Positions 1-6,515 of a DNA stretch of 11,605 nucleotides are shown piece after piece (position 1 is the first letter of the stretch; each line of letters begins with the position of its first letter). The stretch is from contig CAYOBW010000224.1 of the NCBI GenBank assembly GCA_964402115.1, positions 1 to 11,605 of the forward strand, read 5' to 3'. The notes below the pieces were generated by a model that had not been told where the DNA came from, searched no databases, and worked only from the letters and a program-made list of their open reading frames with translations. The stretch is from CAYOBW01 sp964402115 (GTDB lineage Bacteria; Verrucomicrobiota; Kiritimatiellia; UBA8416; CAYOBW01). The position numbers and the translations under genes are program-made.

Positions 1-1
1 G

Positions 2-916
2 CCGGCCTGGGTCGCGCCCGCGCCGGCGGACGTGGCCGCGGACGAGGCGGCGGCGGGACCGGGGGCGGCGGTGAGCTGCCCGGGCTGGCCCTTCGCGGGC
101 GGTGAGGCTGTCCGGCTGCAGCAGGCGGCGGCGGCCGGCGGGGCGGTGACGCGCCAACTCGCGCTCGGCGACGGGGTCACGCTCGAGCTTTTCCGGATTC
201 CGGCCGGCTCGTATGTCGCAGGCGGCGGCACAACGCCGCGGCGCCGGGTCGAGGTGCCGCGCGCGTTCTGGATGGCGCGCGACGAAGTCAGCAACGCCCT
301 GTTTGCGCGCTGCGACCCGCGGCATGACAGCCGCCTGGAGCATGGCGATTTTCTCCAGTTCAGCGAGCGCGAGCGCGGCTACCCGCTGAACGCGCCGGAG
401 CAGCCGGCCTGCCGGGTAAGCTGGGAGGCGGCGCAGGCCTTCTGCGCCTGGGTTTCTTCGTGCGCCGGGGTCGCGTGCGCGCTGCCGAGCGGCGCGCAGT
501 GGGAATGGGCCTGCCGGGCGGGGGCCGATACGCCGCTGGCGTATGGCGACGCGGCGGCCGACTTCTCGAAGCTTGCCAACCTGGCGGACGCGGCGCTGCT
601 CGACGTGGAAACGCTGGGGTGGGGGCTGCCGTCAGGCGCCGTGCCGCCGTGGCGGCCGGCGGCCGGGCAGGTGAACGACGGGTTCCGCGTCTCCGCGCCC
701 GTGGGGCGTTTCGCCCCGAACGCGTGGGGCCTGCGGGACATGCAGGGCAACGTCTGGGAATGGACCCGCGACGCCGACCGCGATGGCGTGCGCAGGCTGG
801 CGCGCGGCGGCTCGTGGTACGACCGCCCGGCCCGCGCCCTGGCCGACAGCGCCGTCGCCTACGCGCCCTGGCAGAAGGTCTACAACGTCGGCTTCCGTAT
901 TGTGGTCGAGGACTAG
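2..916 (+). CDS. SUMF1/FGE-fold domain protein, C-terminal part (5' end outside window)
   Basis: The frame is open to the left edge, so this is the C-terminal part of a longer protein. The GTG at 32 is not a convincing start: no ribosome-binding site, and the frame before it has the same Ala/Pro-rich composition. After a short CPGWPF-containing linker the SUMF1 fold starts near LGDGVTLELFRIPAGSYV. Its usual landmarks follow: FWMARDEVSNALF, CRVSWEAAQAFCAWV, LPSGAQWEWACRAG, NAWGLRDMQGNVWEW, ARGGSWYDRPAR and the terminal NVGFRIV. The family includes formylglycine-generating enzyme (FGE), EgtB and PvdO. The two catalytic cysteines that FGE carries just after the GGS motif are absent, so sulfatase activation is unlikely. 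Multidomain proteins with a C-terminal domain of this kind occur in PVC bacteria, some annotated HzsA-related; I cannot confirm that here. The stop is TAG, nine bases before yjbQ, which suggests co-transcription. Confidence 0.85.
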   Translation, partial: PAWVAPAPADVAADEAAAGPGAAVSCPGWPFAGGEAVRLQQAAAAGGAVTRQLALGDGVTLELFRIPAGSYVAGGGTTPRRRVEVPRAFWMARDEVSNALFARCDPRHDSRLEHGDFLQFSERERGYPLNAPEQPACRVSWEAAQAFCAWVSSCAGVACALPSGAQWEWACRAGADTPLAYGDAAADFSKLANLADAALLDVETLGWGLPSGAVPPWRPAAGQVNDGFRVSAPVGRFAPNAWGLRDMQGNVWEWTRDADRDGVRRLARGGSWYDRPARALADSAVAYAPWQKVYNVGFRIVVED

Positions 917-925
917 GGGGCAGCG

Positions 926-1309
926 ATGAGAACACTGACAGTCAGAACCGCCGGTCGAACCGATTTCGTGAACATCACGGGTATCGTCGCCGCGGCTGTC
1001 CAGGCGCTGGATCTGATGAACGGCGTGGTAACCGTGTTCGTTCCGCACACGACTTGCGGCGTAACCATCCAGGAGCAGGCGGACCCCGACGTCATGCAGG
1101 ATATGGCGACGGTCCTGGAACGGCTGGTGCCCTGGAGCGGCAACTACCGTCACAGCGAGGGCAACACGGCAGCGCACGTCAAGTCCAGCCTGCTGGGCAG
1201 TTCGGTCAGCGTCATCGTGCAGGACGGCGAACTCCGCCTCGGCACGTGGCAGGGCATCTTCCTCTCCGAGTTCGATGGCCCGCGCACGCGACAGGTGTGG
1301 GTGCGATAG
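926..1309 (+). CDS. yjbQ: YjbQ/UPF0047 family protein (secondary thiamine-phosphate synthase-like)
   Basis: A 127-residue cytoplasmic protein of the usual family length. Family signatures are clear: HTTCGV with H41, then E50 and a D-P-D-V-x-x-D stretch, YRHSEGN at 74-80, AHVKSSLLGSS at 83-93 with H84, and the C-terminal GTWQGIFLSEFDGPR at 106-120. The conserved histidines and glutamates form the family's presumed metal-binding active site. Members can complement thiamine-phosphate synthase mutants weakly, hence the name; the true physiological substrate is not settled. The ATG at 926 is supported by a G-rich stretch (GGGGG) seven or so bases upstream and by the family's normal N-terminus. It lies nine bases after the SUMF1-like gene and probably shares its transcript. 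The TAG stop faces the oxidoreductase stop three bases away, leaving no space for a separate terminator. Confidence 0.95.
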   Translation: MRTLTVRTAGRTDFVNITGIVAAAVQALDLMNGVVTVFVPHTTCGVTIQEQADPDVMQDMATVLERLVPWSGNYRHSEGNTAAHVKSSLLGSSVSVIVQDGELRLGTWQGIFLSEFDGPRTRQVWVR

Positions 1310-1312
1310 ACG

Positions 1313-2689
1313 CTACACCTTGATGTCCTTGAGCTCCCAACCCTTGCGGAACTGCGGCTTGACGTAAGCGTTGGCTTTGTCGTTGTTGGTGAAACGCAGG
1401 TTCTGGCCATCCCAGAGCAGTTTCTCGTTCGGGAAACGCCAGCAGATGGCGCCGAGCAGCATCCATTCCGTGTAAGGGCCGGAGATGTTGAAGTTGGAGC
1501 AGGCCGGGTCGCCGCCCTTGCAGGCCTGGATCCAGTCCTGGAAATGGCCCGGCGAACGCTTGATGACCTCCGGCGGTTTCTTGAAGTCCTGCATCTTGGC
1601 TTCCGGAATCAGGCGCACGCTCTCGCCGCGGCCGCCCGTGCCCATGTAGCCCTTGGTGCCGACGAAGATCTCGTTGTACGGTTTGACATCCTGCTCGGTC
1701 AGGCCCTGTGGCGGTTTGAAGTTGGCCGTCATCTTGCCTTCGTACCAGTAGAGCGTCAGGGGCGGCATCTTCCCGGATTTGTCGAACTTGTTCGGGCGCG
1801 CCGGGAACTCGAACTTGCACGCGTAGTGCGGGTAGGTGACGGGATTCACCTCATCCACGGCTATGCATTCCACGCTGGTGGGGCTGCCCAGTTGCAGGGC
1901 CCAGTTGGCCGGCCCCAGCATGTGGATGCCCCAGTCCCCGATCATCTGCGTGCCGTAGTCCAGAAAACCGCGCCAGTTGATCGGGTGAATCTTCGAGCTG
2001 TACGTGTGTTCCGCCGCACGGCCCGTCCAGAGGTCCCAGTTAAGCGTCGCCGGCACTTCCTCGACGGGCGGCCACTCTTTCAGGCCGCGCGAGAAGCCGC
2101 CGCCGCTCATCGAATGCACCTCGGTGATGTCGCCGAGCTCGCCGTTCCAGATGATTTCGCAGGCCACGCGCGTGGCGACCGAAGAGTAGCCCTGGTTGCC
2201 CATCTGGGTGGGCACCTTGTACTTCTGCGCGGCCTTGGTCAGCAGGCGGGCTTCCCAGACGCTCTGGGTCAGCGGTTTCTGGCAGTGCACGCCCAAGCCT
2301 CGCTCCATGGCCCACAGCGCCACCGTCGCGTGCATGTGGTCCGGTATGGTAATGGTGATCCCGTCGAGATTCTTGTGCTCCTTGTCCAGCATCTCGCGAA
2401 AATCCCGGTACTTCTTGGCGTTCGGGTACTTCTCGGCCGTCTTGTTCAGGTGATTCTCATCCACGTCGCAGAGCGCGTAGATGTTCTCGCCGCTCACGCC
2501 GCCCACGTCGCTGGCGCCCTGCATGCCGCCCACGCCGACGCAGCCGATGTTCATCTTGTCGCTCGGCGCCAGCTGGCCGGAGCGCGCCACGGCGTGCCGG
2601 GGCACGATGGAAAACGCGGCAAACGCTGCCGTTGCGCCCATAAACGTCCGTCGGTTGGTAAGCAGGTCACTTTGGTGCGCGTTCTTCAT
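1313..2689 (-). CDS. Gfo/Idh/MocA family oxidoreductase with Tat signal
   Basis: A 458-residue NAD(P)-dependent oxidoreductase, probably acting on a sugar or cyclitol; the substrate is unknown. The N-terminus is a twin-arginine signal (NRRTFMG, R13-R14) followed by a hydrophobic stretch and IVPRHAVA, so export in folded form with its cofactor is expected. The Rossmann fold begins at about residue 47 with the nucleotide loop GVGGMQG (52-58), and CDVD follows at 74-77. QKP (137-139) replaces the common EKP motif and keeps the lysine. GDWGIH (251-256) gives the family's D-x-x-x-H pair, D252 and H256. The C-terminal substrate domain fills the rest. This secreted subfamily is abundant in PVC bacteria. 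The ATG at 2689 is preceded by AAAGGAACGG at a good distance and gives a proper Tat signal. The gene converges on yjbQ and diverges from the propeller-phosphatase gene. Confidence 0.93.
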   Translation of the reverse strand: MKNAHQSDLLTNRRTFMGATAAFAAFSIVPRHAVARSGQLAPSDKMNIGCVGVGGMQGASDVGGVSGENIYALCDVDENHLNKTAEKYPNAKKYRDFREMLDKEHKNLDGITITIPDHMHATVALWAMERGLGVHCQKPLTQSVWEARLLTKAAQKYKVPTQMGNQGYSSVATRVACEIIWNGELGDITEVHSMSGGGFSRGLKEWPPVEEVPATLNWDLWTGRAAEHTYSSKIHPINWRGFLDYGTQMIGDWGIHMLGPANWALQLGSPTSVECIAVDEVNPVTYPHYACKFEFPARPNKFDKSGKMPPLTLYWYEGKMTANFKPPQGLTEQDVKPYNEIFVGTKGYMGTGGRGESVRLIPEAKMQDFKKPPEVIKRSPGHFQDWIQACKGGDPACSNFNISGPYTEWMLLGAICWRFPNEKLLWDGQNLRFTNNDKANAYVKPQFRKGWELKDIKV

Positions 2690-2742
2690 GGTCCGTTCCT
2701 TTCAACTGGACTGGCTGCCGGGAGTTCAACGTAACTCGCGAG

Positions 2743-2770
2743 AATCTACGCCCTAACCGCCCGAACTCAA
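2743..2770 (-). promoter_or_regulatory. Candidate promoter of the Gfo/Idh/MocA gene
   Basis: On the minus strand, TTGAGT (2770-2765) and TAGATT (2748-2743) are separated by 16 bases. Each matches four of six consensus positions of a housekeeping sigma-70-type promoter. Transcription would start near 2735 and give a leader of about 45 bases before the ATG at 2689. This is only a sequence match in the 187-bp divergent gap; no matching promoter for the rightward gene was evident in the same gap. Confidence 0.3.
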
Positions 2771-2876
2771 GGCGGAAATGCGGGCGGGCGAGAGATCGGC
2801 AAGCAGGCCTGAGTTCCCGCGGGTGCTGGCACACTCGCGGGTTGACGTGACGGGGTCTTTGCCGCACGCTTTCCCC

Positions 2877-5465
2877 ATGAAGCGATTTCGCAGGCCGGCA
2901 CGCTCCCGACGATTCTCCCTCTGGGCGACGCTCCTGTTGCAGGGCCTGACTGCCGCCGCCGTAACGTGGCCCGGGCGGCAGCCGGACGGGTCCGTGCTGC
3001 TGCCGAACGGCTGGACGTTGCGCCCGGCCGGCCGCCAGGTGGATCTGGGGGATTTCCCGGTCAACGTGGCCGTGCACCGGGGCGGTCGTTACGCGGCCGT
3101 GTTGCACGCGGGATATGGGGCGCATGAAATCGGAGTGGTGGATCTCGATGCCGGCACGCTGGTGTCGCGCGCGCGCGTCGATGAGACATTCTACGGGTTG
3201 GAGTTCTCTGCCGACGGCCGGCGGCTGTACGCCAGCGGAGCCGGCAACGAGGTGATTCGCGTGTTTGACTTCGACGCGCGCGCCGGGACGCTGGGCGGCG
3301 AGCGGAAGATCGCGGTCCGCGACGTCAAGGAACGCGGCATCCCGGCCGGCCTGGCGGTCAGCGCCGACGAACAAAGCCTGTATGTGGCCAACCTGTTCGG
3401 ACAGCGGGTGGCGCGGATTGACCTTGCGACCGGCCGGAATGCCGGCGAGATCGCCCTCGGCGAGGGTGCCGTGGCAAGTGGATTCGCGGCGGAGCCCGTG
3501 GCCGTGGATCCCGACGTCGCGGCCATCACCAAGCGGGCGGAGGCGGTTCTGGATCCCACCAGCGCCGATGCGCCTTTTCCCTATGCCTGCCGGCTGGACG
3601 AGCAGCGGCAGCGTTTGTACGTCAGCCTGTGGGCGCGCGCCCGCGTGGCCGTGATCGACCTCAAGCGTGGACGCGTGGAGTTCCTGTGGCCTGTCGAGGA
3701 ACACCCCAACGAGATGGCGCTGACCCGCGACGGCAGGCGGCTGTTCGTGGCGAACGCCAACCGCAACACGGTCAGCCTCATCGATACGGCGTCCGGCCGC
3801 GTCACCGAGACCGTGTGGGCGGCCCTGGAGCCGCGGTCGCCGCCCGGGGCCACGCCGAACAGCCTGGCCCTGTCGCCGGACGAGGAGACCCTGTACGTGG
3901 CGAATGCCAACCTGAACGCGGTGGCCGTGTTCGATGTGTCCGTCCCTGGCCGGGCCCGCTCGCTGGGCTTCATCCCCGTGGGTTGGTATCCCACTGCGGT
4001 TCGCCTGACGCCGGACGGGAAGAGGCTGATCGTGGCCAACGGCAAGGGGGCGGCCAGCCTGCCCAATCCCAGGGGGCCGCGGCCGGGGCACAAAGATCCG
4101 CCGGCGGATATGTTCCAGTACATCGGGGGGCTGTTGCGCGGCACATTGAGTCTCATCGAACTGCCGGCCCGGGACGCGCGGGAGGCCGTCTTCCGCGCTT
4201 ACACGGCGCAGTGCCTGGCGTGCTCGCCTCCGGCAGCCGGCGCGGCTGCCGCGCGGCTGGCTGGCAATCCGATCCCCGCCGGGTCCGGCGAGGGCAGCCC
4301 CATCCGCTATTGCATTTACGTCATCAAGGAGAACCGCACGTATGACCAGATTTTCGGCGACCTGCCGCAGGGCAACGGGGATGCGTCCCTCTGCCTCTTC
4401 CCTGAGGCGACCACGCCCAACCACCACAAGCTGGCCCGGGAGTTCGTGCTGCTGGACAACTTCTATGTCGAGAGCGAAGTCAGCGCGGACGGGCACGAGT
4501 GGACGGTTGGCGCCTACGCCACGGACTTCGTCGAGAAGGTCTGGCCGCTCAGCTACGGTCACAACGGGCGCGGCAAGTACCCGTATCCGAGCGAGGGCGG
4601 CTTTCCCGTGGCTTTTCCCGCCGGCGGTTACCTGTGGGACCGAGCCCTCGCGGCCGGAGTCACCGTGCGCAGCTACGGGGAGTTCATCAGCAACGGCCAG
4701 ACCCCCGCCGATCCGGGCCGGGCCAAGGTGAAGTCTTTGCAGGGACATTTCGATCCGCTCTACCGCAGCTTCGACATGAACTACTCCGACCTCAAGCGGG
4801 CCGACCGCTTCGTGGCGGAGCTGCAGCGTTTCGAGCGCGAGGGTGACATGCCCCGCCTGCAGATCGTGCGCCTGCCCAACGACCACACGGCCGGCGCGAC
4901 GGTTGGCGCGCTGACGCCCACCGCCTTTGTGGCCGAGAACGACCTCGCCCTGGGCCGTGTGGTGGAGGCGGTATCCCGCTCGAAGTTCTGGCCGCAGACG
5001 GCCATTTTCGTGGTCGAAGACGATGCCCAGAACGGGTCCGACCACGTTGACGCGCACCGCACCGTGGCGCTGGTCATCGGCCCGCATGTCCGCCGCGGCG
5101 TGGTCGACTCCACCCTGTACACCACGTGCTCCATGCTGCGCACCATGGAATTGGTCCTCGGCCTGGCCCCGCTGTCGATCTACGACCTGGCGGCGACGCC
5201 GATGCACGCGTCCTTCCAGGGGGCGCCGGACGTCCGGCCCTATGCGGCCGTGCCGGCCGGCGTCGATCTGAACGCCCGCAACACGGCCCTGGCCTGGGGG
5301 GCGGGGGAGTCGCGCCGCATGAACTTCGCGCGCGAGGATGCCGCCGATGACCTGCGCCTGAACGAGATCATCTGGCGCTCGGTGCGCGGCGCGGATGCCC
5401 CCATGCCGCCCCCGGTACGCGCCGGCTTCGTTCTCGCCCGCGCCGACGCGGATGACGACGAGTGA
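2877..5465 (+). CDS. Secreted YncE-like beta-propeller / phosphoesterase (alkaline phosphatase superfamily) fusion
   Basis: An 862-residue exported two-domain protein. ATG 2877 is preferred because a basic n-region (KRFRRPARSRR) and hydrophobic core (LWATLLLQGLTAAA) follow directly. An ATG at 2778 in the same frame has an AAGG five bases upstream but would add 33 non-signal-like residues. Residues about 35-430 are repeated propeller blades with recurring LxxSxDxxxLYVAN and xxLFVANANxNTVSLID elements, like YncE/YVTN proteins. Residues about 475-800 are a PF04185-type phosphoesterase with E485-N486 in ENRTYDQIFGD, ESEVSADGHEW, LPNDHTAG (D669, H670) and VVEDDAQNGSDHVDAHR (E714-D715-D716). By analogy with the acid phosphatase AcpA, the E-N and E-D pairs are likely metal ligands. 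The tail contains LNEIIWRSVRG. This matches proteins annotated as bifunctional YncE/alkaline phosphatase; the substrate is unknown. Stop is TGA. Confidence 0.92.
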   Translation: MKRFRRPARSRRFSLWATLLLQGLTAAAVTWPGRQPDGSVLLPNGWTLRPAGRQVDLGDFPVNVAVHRGGRYAAVLHAGYGAHEIGVVDLDAGTLVSRARVDETFYGLEFSADGRRLYASGAGNEVIRVFDFDARAGTLGGERKIAVRDVKERGIPAGLAVSADEQSLYVANLFGQRVARIDLATGRNAGEIALGEGAVASGFAAEPVAVDPDVAAITKRAEAVLDPTSADAPFPYACRLDEQRQRLYVSLWARARVAVIDLKRGRVEFLWPVEEHPNEMALTRDGRRLFVANANRNTVSLIDTASGRVTETVWAALEPRSPPGATPNSLALSPDEETLYVANANLNAVAVFDVSVPGRARSLGFIPVGWYPTAVRLTPDGKRLIVANGKGAASLPNPRGPRPGHKDPPADMFQYIGGLLRGTLSLIELPARDAREAVFRAYTAQCLACSPPAAGAAAARLAGNPIPAGSGEGSPIRYCIYVIKENRTYDQIFGDLPQGNGDASLCLFPEATTPNHHKLAREFVLLDNFYVESEVSADGHEWTVGAYATDFVEKVWPLSYGHNGRGKYPYPSEGGFPVAFPAGGYLWDRALAAGVTVRSYGEFISNGQTPADPGRAKVKSLQGHFDPLYRSFDMNYSDLKRADRFVAELQRFEREGDMPRLQIVRLPNDHTAGATVGALTPTAFVAENDLALGRVVEAVSRSKFWPQTAIFVVEDDAQNGSDHVDAHRTVALVIGPHVRRGVVDSTLYTTCSMLRTMELVLGLAPLSIYDLAATPMHASFQGAPDVRPYAAVPAGVDLNARNTALAWGAGESRRMNFAREDAADDLRLNEIIWRSVRGADAPMPPPVRAGFVLARADADDDE

Positions 5466-5484
5466 TCCGGAGGGAGCCCTTGCA

Positions 5485-5501
5485 CCAGGGGCCTCCCCTG
5501 G
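5485..5501. terminator. Short perfect hairpin between convergent genes
   Basis: CCAGGGG (5485-5491) and CCCCTGG (5495-5501) form a perfect 7-bp stem with a 3-base loop, 20 bases after the stop of the propeller-phosphatase gene. It sits where a terminator for that gene, or for the converging zinc-ribbon gene, would be expected. There is no U-tract on either side, so it is not a classical intrinsic terminator. GCACCA at 5482-5487 and TGGTGC at 5510-5515 form a competing pairing. Confidence 0.35.
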
Positions 5502-5560
5502 AGAGGCATTGGTGCCAGGTGAATGGTGTGGCTCGGGTTGCGGTGTTTCCGGACAGTCCG

Positions 5561-5731
5561 CTATGCCGTGCTGCCTTCCGTGCCCGCTGCATTCCGCGCA
5601 CGGCGGCGCCTGCGGGCCCGGATGGCTACAGCGATCCACATGCCGATGGTGATCAGAATGCTCCCGGGTACGAACCCGAACATCATGGGTGCTATAGTGA
5701 GCCACCCCACTCCCAAACCGAAACTCCCTCC
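5561..5731 (-). pseudogene. In-frame continuation of the zinc-ribbon gene beyond its amber codon (56 codons)
   Basis: Directly after the TAG at 5734-5732 the same frame stays open for 56 sense codons, ending in TAG at 5563-5561. The translation is protein-like: a long hydrophobic stretch (GWLTIAPMMFGFVPGSILI, then TIGMWIAVAI) followed by RARRRRRAR, a stop-transfer pattern with cytoplasmic basic residues. This is what the C-terminal half of a two-helix membrane protein looks like. It could be the 3' half of a gene broken by a nonsense mutation, a readthrough extension, or a separate small gene. For the last option, GGAGGG just after the TAG lies nine bases before an in-frame TTG, and an ATG pair lies at 5686 and 5683. 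About 70 percent of its codons end in G or C, so it is not clearly non-coding. TAG ends other intact genes here, so general amber recoding is unlikely. Confidence 0.55.
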
Positions 5732-6028
5732 CTAGTTCACGACCGCTGCCCACAACGCGTTCAGTCCGACCGTTATCGCCGTCGCCCAGAGCGCGTAGCG
5801 GAGCTGCCGATTCCCCGTGGCGGAGCCTGCCGGTTGGGCGGACGTGCCATCGTGCTGTGACTGTGGCGGAGCAGGCTGCAGCTGGGGTGGGTGTGCTGTC
5901 GGACGTAGGTCGGGGACGCTCAGCAGGCCCGCGCATGAAGGACACGGGATGGTCTGTCCCGCGAATGAAGGGAGGTCTGCATCGTCAATTTCCAGGTGCC
6001 TGCTGCAGTGCGGACAACTGAATTTCAT
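5732..6028 (-). CDS. Zinc-ribbon membrane protein, possibly truncated by an amber codon
   Basis: A 98-residue small protein. ATG 6028 is chosen because GGAGGGG lies six bases upstream; the in-frame ATG at 6067 would add 13 residues with no such site and lies inside the likely promoter. Residues 5-32 form a zinc ribbon, C5-x-x-C8 and C29-x-x-C32 (CPHC, CPSC), typical of the short MJ0042-like ribbons at the N-terminus of bacterial membrane proteins. A proline/glutamine-rich linker (about 40-72) follows, then one membrane helix (about 76-97, YALWATAITVGLNALWAAVV) that ends right at the stop. The protein probably sits in the inner membrane with the ribbon in the cytoplasm; its function is unknown. 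The frame continues sensibly after the TAG, so the intact form may have been about 155 residues with further membrane helix. It converges on the propeller-phosphatase gene. Confidence 0.75.
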   Translation of the reverse strand: MKFSCPHCSRHLEIDDADLPSFAGQTIPCPSCAGLLSVPDLRPTAHPPQLQPAPPQSQHDGTSAQPAGSATGNRQLRYALWATAITVGLNALWAAVVN

Positions 6029-6033
6029 GGCAT

Positions 6034-6040
6034 CCCCTCC
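6034..6040 (-). promoter_or_regulatory. Strong ribosome-binding site of the zinc-ribbon gene
   Basis: On the minus strand GGAGGGG lies six bases before the ATG at 6028 (ATGCC plus C-context spacer). It is the best Shine-Dalgarno sequence in the window and fixes the start of the zinc-ribbon protein, excluding the longer in-frame start at 6067. Confidence 0.8.
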
Positions 6041-6049
6041 ACGATCAGC

Positions 6050-6077
6050 ATGGTAGCGGCGGTCCAATCTCTGTCAA
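6050..6077 (-). promoter_or_regulatory. Candidate sigma-70-type promoter of the zinc-ribbon gene
   Basis: On the minus strand a perfect TTGACA (6077-6072) is followed after 16 bases by TACCAT (6055-6050), a four-of-six match to the -10 consensus. Transcription would begin near 6043, leaving a leader of roughly 15 bases that contains just the ribosome-binding site. The position fits the chosen start at 6028 well. Evidence is sequence match and position only. Confidence 0.5.
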
Positions 6078-6234
6078 TCGGGAACTCCTCGCCATTGAAG
6101 TGAATGCCACGGCGCCCCACGGCGTGCCACGCACGAGAATACTTGCCGATTCATCGGGAATTCGGACTGGCTGGCGGCTTCATGTAGGCAGGCAGGAGGA
6201 AGTCAGTGACGCACGGGGCTTACATCGCCCATAA

Positions 6235-6300
6235 CGGCCGGGGACGGCCGTCTCCATCGCGTGGGCAGGCGCCGAGGCGTGGAGACGGCGGTCCCCGCCG
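6235..6300. repeat. Imperfect 66-bp palindrome (REP-like)
   Basis: The left arm (6235-6256, core GGGGACGGCCGTCTCCA) and the right arm (6280-6300, core TGGAGACGGCGGTCCCC) are inverted copies with one mismatch and one bulged base over about 21 positions. Weaker pairing (ATCGCG against GCGAGG-like bases) extends inward to a short GC-rich loop. It lies between genes, as REP/RAYT-type dispersed palindromes do, and could fold into a strong hairpin on either strand. Only one copy is in the window, so its dispersed nature is inferred. Confidence 0.65.
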
Positions 6301-6359
6301 ATATTGCCATCCCCCCCCTGTCATTCAGGCGTTACGGCGAACACCCCTTTCTCATTGCG

Positions 6360-6381
6360 AATGCCGCACAAAGCGGGCATT
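6360..6381. repeat. Small hairpin AATGCCGC / GCGGGCATT
   Basis: AATGCCGC (6360-6367) pairs with GCGGGCATT (6373-6381) through eight base pairs with one bulged G and a five-base loop (ACAAA). There is no T-run beside it, so it is not an intrinsic terminator. It lies about 135 bases before the GH38-like start and could be part of that gene's leader or an operator; neither is shown. Confidence 0.4.
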
Positions 6382-6515
6382 CTGAGCAGGCGTTGTGAGC
6401 ATGAACACTGAAGCTAGGTTGAAAGAAGCGGGCCGCCGCAGACGCGAACAAGGTTGGCCCCAGGGCGTTGCGGCGTTCCCCGTCTGCAAAGGTGAGCAAG
6501 AGGCATTCTGAAAGC

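Larger units (their letters stand above)
6078..6515. other. Intergenic region upstream of the GH38-like gene, no supported gene
   Basis: This 438-base stretch separates the leftward zinc-ribbon gene from the rightward GH38-like gene. It contains the palindrome at 6235-6300, a run of eight C from 6311, the hairpin at 6360-6381, and two copies of GGCATTCTGA (6376-6385 and 6502-6511). The small open frames in it, including one of 61 codons on the minus strand (6517-6332), show no recognisable domain or ribosome-binding site. I saw no convincing promoter for the GH38-like gene. Confidence 0.6.

Noticed and set aside
2271..2283. QKP in place of EKP in the oxidoreductase as a sign of lost activity
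   Set aside because: The lysine is retained, the D252/H256 pair is present, and this substitution is common among secreted family members, so it is not evidence of inactivity.
1544..2734. A plus-strand open frame of 396 codons opposite the oxidoreductase
   Set aside because: The translation is rich in His, Arg and Ala repeats with no domain, while the opposite strand encodes a textbook Gfo/Idh/MocA protein.
5550..5560. CGGAC-A-GTCCG inverted repeat beside the end of the zinc-ribbon continuation, as a terminator
   Set aside because: A one-base loop cannot form; only a weak stem would remain, and there is no U-tract.
5732..5734. Genome-wide recoding of TAG as an amino acid
   Set aside because: The SUMF1-like, YjbQ and oxidoreductase genes all end in TAG at positions matching normal family ends, so TAG works as a stop here.
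2667..5945. A minus-strand open frame of about 1,092 codons
   Set aside because: It lies opposite the propeller-phosphatase gene, whose plus-strand product has clear domains. The minus translation is low-complexity Arg/Gly/His-rich sequence, the usual antisense shadow in GC-rich DNA. It also crosses the zinc-ribbon gene in another frame.
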